64,000 nt of DNA from Colwellia chukchiensis (GCF_002104455.1 NZ_NBOC01000002.1:228369-292368); one strand, 5' to 3'. Shown: positions 28,237 through 39,834, counted from the stretch's first letter. Made by a program: numbers and translations. Notes: generated by a model from the letters alone, not told the origin.

Positions 28237-29655
28237 TTATGCTCCTTGAACGTGCGAATCTAATTGGCTTAAGTCAACAAAATGTCCGGCAATAGCAGAC
28301 GCTGCTGCAAGTGCTGGGCTGACTAAGTGTGTACGACTGCCGCGGCCTTGACGTCCTTCAAAGTTACGGTTACTGGTAGAAGCGCAGCGATCGCCTTGTG
28401 CAAGTACATCATCATTCATGCCTAAACACATAGAGCAGCCAGGTAAACGCCACTCAAAACCGGCATCAATAAATATCTGTGCTAAGCCTTCTGCTTCTGC
28501 TTGGGCCTTCACCCGATATGAGCCGGGCACCACAATGGCATTTACATTCGGTGATACTTGTTTACCTTTGGCAATAGCTGCGGCGGCGCGAAGATCTTCA
28601 ATTCTTGAGTTGGTGCAAGAGCCTATAAAAACTTTGTTGATGCTGATATCAGTAATTTTAGTACCTGGTGTTAAGTCCATATATTTTAACGCCGCAATAC
28701 AAGACTCTTTTTCTACTGGGTCGGTAAAGTCGTCAGGTGAAGGCACAACACTATCAATTTGTGTGACTTGTCCTGGTGTTGTGCCCCAAGTAATTTGAGG
28801 TTTGATGTCTTTGGCATCTAGGGTTAAGTAGCTATCAAACTGCGCATCGGCATCAGACTTTAATTGCTGCCAATCGGCGATGGCTTGTTGCCATAACTCA
28901 CCTTTAGGGGCGTATTCTTTATCTTTTAGGTAAGCAAATGTTGTTTCATCGGGGACAATAAGGCCGGCTTTGGCACCAAACTCTATGCTCATGTTACATA
29001 TGGTCATTCGTTCTTCCATACTCAAGCGCTCAATGGCTTCACCGCAATATTCCACCACATAACCCGTTGCGCCAGCACTACCCGTTTTACCGATAATAGC
29101 TAAAATAATGTCTTTAGCGCTGATACCCGGAGCTACTTGTCCTTTTACTTCTATTTTCATGGTTTTAGCTTTGGTTTGGCGTAAGGTTTGCGTGGCAAAA
29201 ACATGCTCAACTTCAGAAGTGCCAATGCCAAAGGCTAGGGCACCAAAGGCACCGTGAGTGGCGGTGTGTGAATCTCCGCAGACAATCACGGTACCGGGTA
29301 GTGTTAAACCTAATTCTGGACCAATCACATGTACTATGCCTTGGTTTTTATGACCCATGCCAAAGAGTTGAATTCCGAACTCTTTACAGTTCTTTTCTAA
29401 CGTGCGTAATTGATTTGCAGCGCCTTCGCCAGCGGCGTTAATTTCAATCGAGCGGGTAGAGATATTATGGTCCATTGTGGCAATAGTGCGCTCAGGATGA
29501 CGTAACACACGATTATGAAACTTTAAGTTAGCAAAGGCCTGTGGTGAGGTAACTTCGTGGATCAGGTGACGATCGACATAAATTAACGGGGTTTCATCGG
29601 CTTTTTCTTCAATGACATGATTTTGCCATAATTTTTCGTATAAGGTGCTGGCCAT
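28237..29655 (-). CDS. leuC: 3-isopropylmalate dehydratase large subunit LeuC
   Basis: A 472-residue aconitase-family subunit. The [4Fe-4S] ligands are in '[15 protein letters not shown]' and '[10 protein letters not shown]'; '[19 protein letters not shown]' and 'NRNFEGRQG' are also present. The start is the ATG at 29655 ([10 protein letters not shown]), with AGGAG upstream inside the leuB end; the longer open frame up to 29736 overlaps leuB and is not used. Middle gene of the leu operon. Confidence 0.96.
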   Translation of the reverse strand: MASTLYEKLWQNHVIEEKADETPLIYVDRHLIHEVTSPQAFANLKFHNRVLRHPERTIATMDHNISTRSIEINAAGEGAANQLRTLEKNCKEFGIQLFGMGHKNQGIVHVIGPELGLTLPGTVIVCGDSHTATHGAFGALAFGIGTSEVEHVFATQTLRQTKAKTMKIEVKGQVAPGISAKDIILAIIGKTGSAGATGYVVEYCGEAIERLSMEERMTICNMSIEFGAKAGLIVPDETTFAYLKDKEYAPKGELWQQAIADWQQLKSDADAQFDSYLTLDAKDIKPQITWGTTPGQVTQIDSVVPSPDDFTDPVEKESCIAALKYMDLTPGTKITDISINKVFIGSCTNSRIEDLRAAAAIAKGKQVSPNVNAIVVPGSYRVKAQAEAEGLAQIFIDAGFEWRLPGCSMCLGMNDDVLAQGDRCASTSNRNFEGRQGRGSRTHLVSPALAAASAIAGHFVDLSQLDSHVQGA

Positions 29656-29656
29656 G

Positions 29657-30811
<1,155 letters not shown>

Positions 30812-30833
30812 TTATTTATTGCTGACCTTAAGG

Positions 30834-32417
30834 CTAAACTTGACCTTGACCGTCAATTGCCGCTTGTTGCTTAAAGTCTGTTTTCAATTCCGCGATTGTC
30901 ATTGCGCGACGAATACCGTTTAGCGCATTCACTAAGGCGTTACCAGAGGCTTTTATGACGTCGGTATCTAAGCCATAGCCGTGAAAGTTACGCCCTTGCC
31001 AAGCAACCACAATATCCGCCTTACCTAAGCCGTCTTCACCTTCACCTTTGTTGGAAATTTTGTAATCGCTAACTTCAAAGTCGATATCAATGGCTTTTTT
31101 AATGGCGCGATATAAGGCGTCAACCGGGCCATTACCAGTGGCGGAAACGATTTTATGCTCATCACCTAAAGCAAGCTTGATGCTGGAGGTGGCAAATTCG
31201 CTACCGCCACTTTGCACATTTAAGGTGTCTAAGCGGTAAAAGTCTTGTTGGTCTTGCTGTTGAATATTAAACAGCAACGCCTCTAGGTCATCATCAAACA
31301 CTTGACCTTTTTTATCTGCTAATGCCAAAAAGTCACTGTATAAGGTTTCTAAGTCATAATCAGACGCTTGATAGCCTAAACTTTCCATGCGATGTTTAAT
31401 GACATGGCGACCGCTGCGCGAGGTTAAATTTAATTTAGTTTTACTGATACCAACGCTTTCAGGGGTCATAATTTCATAGGTATTACTGGCTTTTAACATG
31501 CCATCTTGATGGATACCTGACGAATGACTAAAGGCATTGCCACCAACAATGGCTTTATTAAGCTGTACTGGCATATTGCAAAGCTGACTGACTAATTTTG
31601 ACGTGCGTGCAATTTCTTGGTGGTTTATTTGGCTGTGAACCCTTAATAGCTCTTGGCGAGTTTTCATGATCATGGCCACCTCTTCTAGTGAACAATTACC
31701 CGCGCGCTCGCCAATACCATTGACAGTACATTCAATTTGTCTTGCGCCAGCTTGCACGGCAGCCATAGAGTTAGCCACTGCCAAGCCTAAGTCATTATGA
31801 CAATGTACTGAGATCACTGCCTGGTCTATATTAGGTACACGATTAAATAAAGTTTCAATGATACCGCCAAACTCACCCGGCAAAGTATAACCGACGGTAT
31901 CTGGGATATTGACCGTTGTTGCACCGGCTTTTATGGCTTGCTCTACCATACGACAAAGGTTATCAATTGGTGTTCTACCGGCATCTTCGCAAGAAAATTC
32001 GACATCGTCGGTAAATTGGCGTGCATACTTTACCGCATGAACGGCCATGGCTTGCACATCACTAAAGCTCTTTTTTAATTTTTGTTGAACATGAACATCT
32101 GACGTAGAAATAAAGGTATGAATACGAAAGTCTTTAGCCGGTTTTAATGCGTCGGCGCAGGCTTTGATATCGGCTTCCACGGCGCGAGCTAGGGCACAAA
32201 CACGCGAGTTTTTTACAGTTTGCGCAATGGCTTGTACTGACTGAAAGTCGCCAGGAGAAGAAACAGGAAAACCCACTTCCATGACATCGACACCTAAACG
32301 TTCGATAGCGTGGGCTATTTGTAGCTTTTCATGTACCGATAAGCTAGCGTTTAATGCTTGTTCGCCGTCACGTAATGTGGTGTCAAATATTATAACTTTA
32401 TCGTTTGCAGTGCCCAT
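30834..32417 (-). CDS. leuA: 2-isopropylmalate synthase LeuA
   Basis: A 527-residue synthase that condenses acetyl-CoA and 2-ketoisovalerate, the committed leucine step. The TIM-barrel domain has '[19 protein letters not shown]', '[12 protein letters not shown]', '[16 protein letters not shown]' (metal HxH) and '[17 protein letters not shown]'. The C-terminal allosteric domain (about 400-520) contains '[17 protein letters not shown]' and 'ALVNALNGI', where leucine feedback acts. First structural gene of the operon, behind a leader peptide and attenuator. Confidence 0.97.
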   Translation of the reverse strand: MGTANDKVIIFDTTLRDGEQALNASLSVHEKLQIAHAIERLGVDVMEVGFPVSSPGDFQSVQAIAQTVKNSRVCALARAVEADIKACADALKPAKDFRIHTFISTSDVHVQQKLKKSFSDVQAMAVHAVKYARQFTDDVEFSCEDAGRTPIDNLCRMVEQAIKAGATTVNIPDTVGYTLPGEFGGIIETLFNRVPNIDQAVISVHCHNDLGLAVANSMAAVQAGARQIECTVNGIGERAGNCSLEEVAMIMKTRQELLRVHSQINHQEIARTSKLVSQLCNMPVQLNKAIVGGNAFSHSSGIHQDGMLKASNTYEIMTPESVGISKTKLNLTSRSGRHVIKHRMESLGYQASDYDLETLYSDFLALADKKGQVFDDDLEALLFNIQQQDQQDFYRLDTLNVQSGGSEFATSSIKLALGDEHKIVSATGNGPVDALYRAIKKAIDIDFEVSDYKISNKGEGEDGLGKADIVVAWQGRNFHGYGLDTDVIKASGNALVNALNGIRRAMTIAELKTDFKQQAAIDGQGQV

Positions 32418-32459
32418 GTTTTATCCTGAATTATATCTAGTGCGTAAAGTGGCGGGCAT

Positions 32460-32489
32460 AAAAAAACCCGCGATAATTAGCGCGGGTTT
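32460..32489 (-). terminator. Leucine operon attenuator hairpin
   Basis: AAACCCGCG pairs with CGCGGGTTT around an 8-nt loop, and on the minus strand a run of seven T follows. It lies between the leader peptide stop (32511) and the leuA start (32417), exactly where a transcription attenuator should be. Confidence 0.92.
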
Positions 32490-32510
32490 AGTGTTTATTA
32501 GGTTATCTAT

Positions 32511-32594
32511 TTAACTTTTTAACAACAACAACTCACCGCGCATCAGTAATGCGAGGAGGAGGTTAATTCGAATAATGTGAGTATAAATATTCAT
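32511..32594 (-). CDS. leuL: Leucine operon leader peptide LeuL
   Basis: A 27-residue minus-strand ORF, ATG at 32594, TAA at 32511. Its sequence has nine Leu codons, in runs NLLLALLM and ELLLLK. It is followed 22 bp later by the attenuator hairpin. Ribosome stalling at the Leu codons when charged tRNA-Leu is scarce would prevent the terminator forming. It is too short for ordinary gene finding. Confidence 0.92.
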   Translation of the reverse strand: MNIYTHIIRINLLLALLMRGELLLLKS

Positions 32595-32645
32595 TGTTCT
32601 AAGTTAATACGCTGTTGTTAGTTGGTTTCAATAGTTGATGGGGTA

Positions 32646-32675
32646 TTATTAGCCCAACAGGGGTTGAGTTGTCAA
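32646..32675 (-). promoter_or_regulatory. Probable promoter of leuLABCD
   Basis: On the minus strand, a consensus -35 TTGACA (32670-32675) and TAATAA (32646-32651) lie 18 bp apart, about 50 bp before leuL. The remaining divergent gap up to 32954 is A+T-rich with no other feature seen. Confidence 0.6.
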
Positions 32676-32954
32676 TAAAAAATATACAAATAATAGTTTA
32701 AGCACAGTTATTGTTGTTAAAGCAGCACCTTTGAACGCTGTCTCGAATATTATTAGAGCTAATTGTAGATTTAACTCCTATTTAACCGTGGTATTATGAT
32801 AGCAAACAGAGATTTAGCTTTTATGTGGTAAGCATTAGTGACGTAGCCTAATGAGCAAAGTCGCGGGAAATCTGCATTGAGCGAGCAGCTTAAATATACG
32901 CGCGCACCATAACAAGTTAAAACGAATGTGGCATCAGCACAGAGATTTTATTTA

Positions 32955-34007
32955 ATGACAGTTAAAAAGTATCTATTCTTCATTAGCCAGAACTACAGTT
33001 TTGCCATCTTGAGACCCTTGCAAAAAGCGATTATAGAACGTGGTGGTGAGGTTCGATGGTTTTTATACGGTGATGAAATAAATCATGCATTTTTACATGA
33101 CAATGAACTCGCCTTAACATCAATAAAAGCAATCAAGCAATACCAGCCTATTGCGGTTTTTGTACCGGGTAATACGGTGCCAAGTTTTATTCCTGGTTTA
33201 AAAGTGGCTGTTTTTCATGGCTTTAATTCGGGTAAGTTAAATCGGCGTGGTTTTGAAGATCATTTTAATATCAGAGGCTGCTTTGATCTGTATTGTACGC
33301 AGGGTCCCAATACCACTAATAAATTTCATGCATTAGCACAGCAGCATGGACATTTTTCGGTTGTTGAAACTGGTTGGCCGGCATTAGATCCGCTTTTTAC
33401 TGATGTTGAGCACGATAAGATAAAAGCGAATAACAAAGCCAACATCTTGATGTGTTCGACATTTTCACGCAACTTAACTTGCGCGCCTATTTTACTTGAA
33501 ACCATCAAGCAATTAAGTAGCACGGGCAGGTGGCAATGGAAAATACAGTTTCACCCAAAAATGGATGCAGAAATTGTTAAGCAGTATAAAGCGATTGAAA
33601 GCGAGCATTTAACGTTTGTTGAAACCGATAATGTCATCCCACTATTGCAAGAAGCTGATGTGATGCTATGTGATACTTCATCGGTGCTGATAATGTTTGT
33701 GCTGCAAGGAAAGCCCGTGGTGACATTTAACAACATTTCGCCCCGTGATTATATGTTAAATATTAGCCAAGCTGAGCAACTAGCGCCGGCCCTAGAAAAA
33801 GCACTTACTCGGCCCAAGGCGTTAATGGCTAATATTGAGCGCTTTATTTGTGAAACCCACCCAAAACAAGATGGGCATTCAGCGCAGCGCGTTTTAGATG
33901 CCGTAGATAGTATGTTGGCTGGGCAGCTCATTAATCGCAAAAAGAAACCGCTTAACTTGCTACGGGCATTTAAAATGCGTCGTAGCCTAGGTTATTGGGG
34001 GAGATAG
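32955..34007 (+). CDS. CDP-glycerol glycerophosphotransferase-like protein
   Basis: About 350 residues from the ATG at 32955; a GTG at 32928 is an alternative. 'FFISQNYSFAILRPLQKAIIERGGEVRWFL', given here as two halves of one N-terminal motif, 'VFVPGNTVPSFIPGLKVAVFHGFNSGK' and 'EADVMLCDTSSVLIMFVLQGKPVVTFNN' follow the PF04464 layout: a GT-B-like fold with a C-terminal nucleotide-site motif 'D-sSS'. Such proteins transfer polyol phosphates onto surface polymers; the donor and acceptor here are unknown. Convergent with the GT25/Wzi pair. Confidence 0.72.
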   Translation: MTVKKYLFFISQNYSFAILRPLQKAIIERGGEVRWFLYGDEINHAFLHDNELALTSIKAIKQYQPIAVFVPGNTVPSFIPGLKVAVFHGFNSGKLNRRGFEDHFNIRGCFDLYCTQGPNTTNKFHALAQQHGHFSVVETGWPALDPLFTDVEHDKIKANNKANILMCSTFSRNLTCAPILLETIKQLSSTGRWQWKIQFHPKMDAEIVKQYKAIESEHLTFVETDNVIPLLQEADVMLCDTSSVLIMFVLQGKPVVTFNNISPRDYMLNISQAEQLAPALEKALTRPKALMANIERFICETHPKQDGHSAQRVLDAVDSMLAGQLINRKKKPLNLLRAFKMRRSLGYWGR

Positions 34008-34023
34008 GGCTTATTAGCCTAAT

Positions 34024-34767
34024 TTAAAATCTTCCAGATAAGTGCGATTTTCGTAAATACCATAGTGCTAAGCGATATTTTATATTTCGGATTAAGCTGG
34101 TGGTTTTCTTACCGTGTCGACCACCATTAAATGCGGCGATATCGCTTTCAAAACTGCGGTTTTCGGAAATAGGGTAGGGCTGTAAACCGTACACTGACAA
34201 GTTTAATTCTTTGCAAAATTGGATATCAATATCAACGGGGCGATAGAATTTTTTTCGTGCCAGTAGCTTCTTAGCACCGTTGAGGCTGATGGTATAGCCA
34301 GTGGTGCAGTTAGGTATGGTATGATAATTCACTAATTGCAAGTCGTTGGCAAGCCCGAGTTTTTGTGCTGCTGGGTAGTTTCGATTGTCGGCAAGTTTGA
34401 TCAAATCAAACTGTTTTAAGGTGTCGATTTGAGCAAAAAGTTGGCGAAATTTATCCTTTATCACTAAGTCGTCTTCTAACACCACAGCAAACTCAATACC
34501 CTCATCAAGCATTAATTGCCATATCTTTCTATGACTCATATAACAGCCTATTTCACCTAAGGATAAATTATAGCGAAAGTGTTGACGATTTAGTGTTTTT
34601 GAGTAACTGCTTGCTATTTCCTGGGCAGACAAGTCTAGACCATTAACCGCAGTAATACGCTGGTAAGCTATACCAAGGGTATTAAGTTGCGCAGCCATAG
34701 TGCTCATGCGGGCAGGAGCAGCGTCTAAATTAACGACATATACTGGACAGGCATTGATTTTATTCAT
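34024..34767 (-). CDS. Glycosyltransferase family 25 (LOS/LPS glycosyltransferase)
   Basis: A 247-residue GT25 protein from the ATG at 34767; a TTG two codons earlier is less likely. N-terminal 'PVYVVNLDAAPARMSTMAAQL', here one residue beyond the core, 'GEIGCYMSHRKIWQLMLDE' and 'FAVVLEDDLVIKD' (D-x-D region) are typical of lipooligosaccharide galactosyltransferases. 'TTGYTISLNGAKKLL' is the acceptor-side motif. It probably decorates lipid A core or a surface polysaccharide. It starts 15 bp after wzi and shares its transcript. Confidence 0.85.
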   Translation of the reverse strand: MNKINACPVYVVNLDAAPARMSTMAAQLNTLGIAYQRITAVNGLDLSAQEIASSYSKTLNRQHFRYNLSLGEIGCYMSHRKIWQLMLDEGIEFAVVLEDDLVIKDKFRQLFAQIDTLKQFDLIKLADNRNYPAAQKLGLANDLQLVNYHTIPNCTTGYTISLNGAKKLLARKKFYRPVDIDIQFCKELNLSVYGLQPYPISENRSFESDIAAFNGGRHGKKTTSLIRNIKYRLALWYLRKSHLSGRF

Positions 34768-34782
34768 AAGCAAAGTAAATGG

Positions 34783-36288
34783 TTACAAGTTATATTCAAC
34801 TTTGGCAAAAATATTGGTTTGATTGTTATCAGCAATATCATTTTCATAGGATGAGCGACTATGCTCAAACCCAAGAGTATAACGCCAGTTTTTATAACTG
34901 TGGCGCACGCTACTCGATATCACCAGCATATCTTCTGCCACCTTGGTTAACGGGTTGCCAATAATGGCACTGTTCGGGGCTTTATCGTTGTTGTCTTTGT
35001 TCAGTTGTAAATGCCTTACCTTCGTGCTGAGATGGGTATTGGCATCAAGCGTAGATATCAACCCTAATACTAAGCTGCTGGCATCATTGTCATACAAGTT
35101 ACCTAAGGTTTTTTGCTGATAACGCATGCCAGTTTGGTAAATATGGTGTTCATAATAACAATTGCCAATGTTACTGTTTGGGATGTCTCGGCAGTCAGCA
35201 TAGGTATCGGTAAACTCTAAATAAACCGTGGTTGGCGCAGAAAAAATTTCTATTTGGCTATCGACGCCAATTTGCACTTGTGGCTCAGTTAAAAAACCTA
35301 GCGAGTTATCATTGTCACCGTCTTCAGCAAAATATTGACCGTAAATAGCCATAGGTCTATTAAACATTGTGAATGAGTAACGCAAGTCATAGCCGGCTTG
35401 TTGATTACCCGGTTCGTTTTCTTTATTTTCGCCGCAATCTAAACCGCCAGCACCGCAATTATCTTTGCCAAGCAGGACATTACCAAAAGTATGTAAGCTT
35501 TGAGAACGGCCATCACCACCCCATTGTGCGAGGCGCGTTACACCTACTTCTAAACCTTTTATTGGCGTAAAGTTTAGGCGAAAGCCCCAAAGTAAGGTGT
35601 TTTTTATCACACGGTTATCGTCCATGACGCCCATAAAAGTGCTCATGGTCCATGGCACTTTTACCTCGGTAAAAGGGATGTTGACCGGTATGGCTGAACG
35701 CCTAGATAGCGATAGCGCTGGCATGGGTCTCGCGTTATTCGTTAAGCTTAAATTACTGTCCCAGCCAGGGCCCCACCATCTGTCTTGTTTGCCAAGCGAT
35801 AAAACCCAGTTGCCAATAAACCCGGCCACATAACTGCCATCAAATCGTGTTTTATCACCGTCGATTGGATCGTTAACAATACTTGATGATAACTTAAAAG
35901 CTAGGGCATCTGTCATATAGCTAGCTTGAATTTTTAGGCTGTTTTTATCGCGAAAATCTTCACCAAAACTGGTGAAGCGTTTGTCTTTGCTTGCGGTGAG
36001 TAATTCGACAGTTTTACTGTTGTTTTTCGCCAGTCTAAGCTGATGATTGATATAGTTAAAGGCTTCTTTGTTGGTGTTGCTAAGCGATGCGTAGTTTATT
36101 TGCTTTAAATCACGGGCAATATCTAACCACATTAAGGGAAATGTGGTTACTGGGGTATTTATATAGCCAGCATCCGCTAAGTTTTGAATACTGTGTCTTA
36201 GGTAAATATCAGAGCTATCAATCCAAGGCTCAGCTGAGCTAATAAAGCTGCAGCAAAGTAAGCCGTAAAATAAATTATGTAATTTCAA
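34783..36288 (-). CDS. Wzi-family capsule/outer-membrane beta-barrel protein
   Basis: A 501-residue outer-membrane protein. The signal peptide is at about residues 1-19 (CSFISSAEPW), then a helical N-terminal part ('YLRHSIQNLADAGYINTPVTTFPLMW') and alternating beta strands including 'SLGKQDRWWGPGWDSNLSLTNNARPMP', here spanning the family core. It ends 'FAKVEYNL', a barrel-like C-terminus. Wzi in E. coli K30 is a lectin that anchors capsule at the surface. No capsule export genes are adjacent, so the ligand may be an exopolysaccharide or O-antigen. Confidence 0.85.
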   Translation of the reverse strand: MKLHNLFYGLLCCSFISSAEPWIDSSDIYLRHSIQNLADAGYINTPVTTFPLMWLDIARDLKQINYASLSNTNKEAFNYINHQLRLAKNNSKTVELLTASKDKRFTSFGEDFRDKNSLKIQASYMTDALAFKLSSSIVNDPIDGDKTRFDGSYVAGFIGNWVLSLGKQDRWWGPGWDSNLSLTNNARPMPALSLSRRSAIPVNIPFTEVKVPWTMSTFMGVMDDNRVIKNTLLWGFRLNFTPIKGLEVGVTRLAQWGGDGRSQSLHTFGNVLLGKDNCGAGGLDCGENKENEPGNQQAGYDLRYSFTMFNRPMAIYGQYFAEDGDNDNSLGFLTEPQVQIGVDSQIEIFSAPTTVYLEFTDTYADCRDIPNSNIGNCYYEHHIYQTGMRYQQKTLGNLYDNDASSLVLGLISTLDANTHLSTKVRHLQLNKDNNDKAPNSAIIGNPLTKVAEDMLVISSSVRHSYKNWRYTLGFEHSRSSYENDIADNNQTNIFAKVEYNL

Positions 36289-36348
36289 AATATCTGTTTT
36301 CGTCTTAAATTTAAGGTAATAAAATTAGTGCTAATAATGGTTGGTACG

Positions 36349-36948
36349 TTAGCCCCAGTTTTCCATACTGGCTCGGCGTTTAGTGAATAAACGCGGTAAA
36401 ATTAAGCCCAGCAACAAGCCGACACCTAATACAATGGCGCCATTAAAAAACCATTGTTTTTTGATATTGGTGTCTTGGTTTTTTAACTGCGATTTGGTTT
36501 CGGTTAACTCCATATTCAGCGCCGCTATGTTATTTTGTAGATCGCTGCGATCGCTTGTTAATGAGCTAATAGTTTTCGTTGCTTCGTCAAGTTGTGCGGA
36601 AAGTTGGCGTTGGTTTTCTTGCATGCTGGCGAGCTTCTCGTTTAAGTCTGCGATAACATAACGCATACCTGGTGTCGTTGATACATGCTGGCTTTCTATC
36701 CAACCGGTGCGATCTTTATCAGTAATAATTTCACTGTAATCATTTTTAGTGGCGCCTGTTAGCTGTACTTTTTCGCCTGAGCTAACCGTGCCCATAATCC
36801 GGTAATTCTTGCCTGCACCAGTATGCATATAAACAATCAGATCTTCAGAAATATAGCCGGCAGTAGTGGTGGTGTCAGTTTCTTGGGCGAAAGAAAATAA
36901 AGAAGTAAAGAAAAGTAAAGCAACAAGTGTATTTTTTAGGTTCATCAT
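36349..36948 (-). CDS. YgiM-type SH3 domain protein (TIGR04211 family)
   Basis: About 200 residues from the ATG pair at 36948/36945; the longer open frame to 37065 would put a signal peptide in mid-protein. Signal peptide (VALLFFTSLFSFAQ), a bacterial SH3 domain ('AGYISEDLIVYMHTGAGKNYRIMG', split here by the cleavage region, then 'GWIESQHV'), a coiled coil at about 95-160 and a C-terminal TM with Arg/Lys tail. E. coli YgiM has the same layout and, as here, is divergent from ygiF. Probably an inner-membrane anchored, periplasmic cell-wall-associated protein. Confidence 0.82.
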   Translation of the reverse strand: MMNLKNTLVALLFFTSLFSFAQETDTTTTAGYISEDLIVYMHTGAGKNYRIMGTVSSGEKVQLTGATKNDYSEIITDKDRTGWIESQHVSTTPGMRYVIADLNEKLASMQENQRQLSAQLDEATKTISSLTSDRSDLQNNIAALNMELTETKSQLKNQDTNIKKQWFFNGAIVLGVGLLLGLILPRLFTKRRASMENWG

Positions 36949-37154
36949 GAAATAACCAAAAGCGCCATTTAAACAAAGATTGGCAAGAATAGTAGGGCTT
37001 TGCCACAGTGATAGCAAGTGCAGTTGGCTAGATTCGCAAGATTTTTGCGATAAAATATCAATCATGTAAAATTGTCGTTATTATCTTATACCAATAACAA
37101 AAAGTTTTATCACTGCAGATAAAGCGTCAGAGTTTTAACCAGTTTTGGAAGAGT

Positions 37155-38672
37155 ATGAGCACAGAGATAGAGCTTAAATATTTAGTTTTAGATGTTAATG
37201 TCGTAGAAAAAATAGAGCAACTGTTTCGCGATGAAAATATGCAATATTCATATCAAGAAACGTCATTGCTCAATCGTTACTTTGACACCGCAGATTTAAA
37301 CTTGCGACAGCATGATATGGGCTTGCGAGTTCGAAAAAATAAACAGCATATTGAACAAACGTTAAAAACCGCGGGGCAAGTGGTTGGTGGTTTGCATGCA
37401 CGCCCAGAGTATAATGTCGATATTAGTACCTTAGCGCCTGACTTATCTCTGTTTCCTGCTTCGGTTTGGCAGGCAGATCAAAACATTGCTGATATACAAA
37501 AACATTTAATTACGTTATTTAGCACAGATTTTACCCGTTGTACTTGGTTATTAAGTGATGACAACAATAATATTATCGAATTAGCTTATGATCAGGGGCA
37601 AATTAGTCGTGCAGGCCAATCAACCCCCATCAATGAAATAGAACTTGAACTGGTTAAAGGTGATAAAAGCGCATTATTTGCCCTAGCATCGTTATTATTT
37701 CAACGATTGCAAATGCGCCCGGGCATAAAAAGTAAAGCAGCGAGAGGCTATGCACTTTTGCAATCTCGTCATGCCAATGCAACGCCTGTTGTAGCAAACT
37801 ATGTTTGCCAGCAGGACTCGGGCTCTATAGCCAGTGCCTTTACGCTTGGTCTAAACCGTACGCTGGCGCAACTGCAAGACAGTGTCGAAGTGTACTTACA
37901 GACAAAAAATTTACGGCAATTAGCCGACATTAAAGCAAATTTAGCTTTAATGCGTCACGGCTTTTGGTTGTTTGAACAACATTTAACGGCAAACGAGTTG
38001 ACCTTGCGTGATGAGCTAAGCCACTTCGTACACTTATTAGCTTGGGTAGATAATGCCCTACATTTACAAGAGCTAACCAACAAAACTGGTAATTATCGCA
38101 AAAAGCTCGACTATAGTAAGCAACTGATCAAGCAATTAAAAATAGAGGAACGACGTTTTCCTAGCCCTGACGATATTAGTCAATTATTACACAGCTCTCG
38201 ATTTAATCAGTTGCAACTTGCCATCTTAAAATTGTATTTATGCCGCACCGAAAGTCAGCAGCAAGCTGACAAAGTTCTTAGCGCTGAATTGATGAATTTC
38301 GCACAACAAAAAATTCAATCAAGCTTAAGTGAAATGAGCAGCGAAATGAACAGTGTCGAGCAGCTAACGAGTCAGCAATATATAGCGCAAAGCAAGCCCT
38401 TATACCGAAGCTCGTTGACCGGAGCTTGGCTTGCTGGACTATTTGATAATGAGTTACGCGACAAGTTTCGGCGACCTTGGTTAGATCTACAACAAGGGAT
38501 CAGCGAATTGCAATCACTGTGGATTATTCAGCAGCAATTGGCAAAATTAAACCAAGCACCAGCAAGGCTAGTGCAATGGCAGCAAACTAAAATGGAAGGT
38601 TTGTTAATAGCATTAAATAACTCTAAAGCCATTGCCGTCACTATGGCGCCATATTGGTTAGAAGAGCAGTAA
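37155..38672 (+). CDS. ygiF: CYTH-CHAD inorganic triphosphatase (YgiF-like)
   Basis: A 505-residue cytosolic protein. The N-terminal CYTH domain has the E4-x-E6-x-K8 signature (EIELK) and the acidic/basic tunnel residues in 'LLNRYFDTADLNLRQHDMGLRVRK' and 'EIELELVKG'. A C-terminal all-helical CHAD-like domain (about 220-490) has few of the canonical His residues. E. coli YgiF hydrolyses inorganic triphosphate with Mg2+. In E. coli ygiF precedes glnE; here glnE is about 8.7 kb away. Confidence 0.88.
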   Translation: MSTEIELKYLVLDVNVVEKIEQLFRDENMQYSYQETSLLNRYFDTADLNLRQHDMGLRVRKNKQHIEQTLKTAGQVVGGLHARPEYNVDISTLAPDLSLFPASVWQADQNIADIQKHLITLFSTDFTRCTWLLSDDNNNIIELAYDQGQISRAGQSTPINEIELELVKGDKSALFALASLLFQRLQMRPGIKSKAARGYALLQSRHANATPVVANYVCQQDSGSIASAFTLGLNRTLAQLQDSVEVYLQTKNLRQLADIKANLALMRHGFWLFEQHLTANELTLRDELSHFVHLLAWVDNALHLQELTNKTGNYRKKLDYSKQLIKQLKIEERRFPSPDDISQLLHSSRFNQLQLAILKLYLCRTESQQQADKVLSAELMNFAQQKIQSSLSEMSSEMNSVEQLTSQQYIAQSKPLYRSSLTGAWLAGLFDNELRDKFRRPWLDLQQGISELQSLWIIQQQLAKLNQAPARLVQWQQTKMEGLLIALNNSKAIAVTMAPYWLEEQ

Positions 38673-38690
38673 TGAGCTTGTGGTGACTTT

Positions 38691-39671
38691 ATGATATTAA
38701 ATCTTGTGCCCTGTATAGTTAGCCTAGTGATGAGTTATAGTGATTGCTGCTCCATCATTCGCAGGGTGCGATTCGTTAATTTGTTGACAGTGATCGTTTT
38801 GCTGTTGTTATTGCTTAGGGCGGAGCATGTGCTAGCAAAAGCTTATCCGCTACCGGCGCCGGGTTCTCGTTTGATAGGTGAGCTGCAAACCCATCAAATC
38901 GTCAAAGGCGATTATTTCCAAGCGATTGCAGAGCAATATAACGTGGGTTTTCTGGCGTTAATGGCAGCCAACCCAGGGGTTGATCCATTTTTACCTGAGC
39001 CAGGAACATCCTTGCTTATTCCAAGCCAAATGCTGCTGCCATACACAAAGCGTGAAGGGATCGTTATTAACCTGCCTGAATTACGTCTTTATTACTTTCC
39101 CAAAAATGGCACGCAAGTACATGTTTTTCCGGTGGGCATAGGCCGACAGGGTTTAGCAACCCCGAAAACGGTCAGCTATATAAGTGAAAAGCGAAAAGAT
39201 CCGGTGTGGCGACCTACCGCAGAAACTAAAGCTCGGTATTTTAAGGAACACGGCAAACAGCTTGCAGATGAAATACCTGCCGGTGCCAACAACCCATTTG
39301 GGAAGTATGCTCTAAGGTTAGGGCGCAGTGTCTATTTATTACATGGCTCTAATCAGCGTTTTGGTATTGGTATGCGCTCAAGCTCAGGCTGTATTCGCCT
39401 TTATGACGATGATATCGAGTGGTTATATAAAAATGTCGACATTAACACGCCAGTACGCATTGTTGAGCAACCGATAAAATTATCCTATGAAGCTGCGCAT
39501 CGTTTAATGGAAGTGCATAGCCCATTAACAGGTGAAGAAGGCGAGCCTACGCGGTTAAAGCCAACACCTGCCGTAAGAGACTTTGTTGGTAATTTAGCGG
39601 CTAATAAAGCGCTACTCTCACAACAAATAGCGTCGCCTACCGGCCTAGTTATCACACTGAGCACTAACTGA
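38691..39671 (+). CDS. L,D-transpeptidase with LysM-like domain (ErfK/YbiS/YcfS/YnhG family)
   Basis: A 326-residue exported enzyme. The signal segment runs to about residue 49 (LRAEHVLA-KA); a shorter start at 38730 is possible. A LysM-like region at about 68-112 ('VKGDYFQAIAEQYNVGF', 'MAANPGVDPFLP') is followed by the YkuD domain with H218 and catalytic C234 in 'SSSGCIRLYDDDIEWLY'. Enzymes of this layout attach Braun lipoprotein to peptidoglycan or make 3-3 cross-links. The next gene, convergent, encodes a Braun-lipoprotein-like peptide, a plausible substrate. It starts 18 bp after ygiF. Confidence 0.92.
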   Translation: MILNLVPCIVSLVMSYSDCCSIIRRVRFVNLLTVIVLLLLLLRAEHVLAKAYPLPAPGSRLIGELQTHQIVKGDYFQAIAEQYNVGFLALMAANPGVDPFLPEPGTSLLIPSQMLLPYTKREGIVINLPELRLYYFPKNGTQVHVFPVGIGRQGLATPKTVSYISEKRKDPVWRPTAETKARYFKEHGKQLADEIPAGANNPFGKYALRLGRSVYLLHGSNQRFGIGMRSSSGCIRLYDDDIEWLYKNVDINTPVRIVEQPIKLSYEAAHRLMEVHSPLTGEEGEPTRLKPTPAVRDFVGNLAANKALLSQQIASPTGLVITLSTN

Positions 39672-39834
39672 CACTTCGCCGTTGGCGTTTTAGCTAAGGT
39701 GAGTTGTGGCTATTTGCCTGCACGCGCAGCTATAAAGCAGCTTGTTTTATGCAGAGACATTTCACTGCTAATAACACGTCGTTTATCATCGCTAAGTTAG
39801 CTAAGTTAATTGGAGTTTTTGCTAACTAAACAAT

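Noticed and set aside
28418-28798. 126-codon plus-strand ORF inside leuC
   Set aside because: Antisense shadow of a clearly conserved gene.
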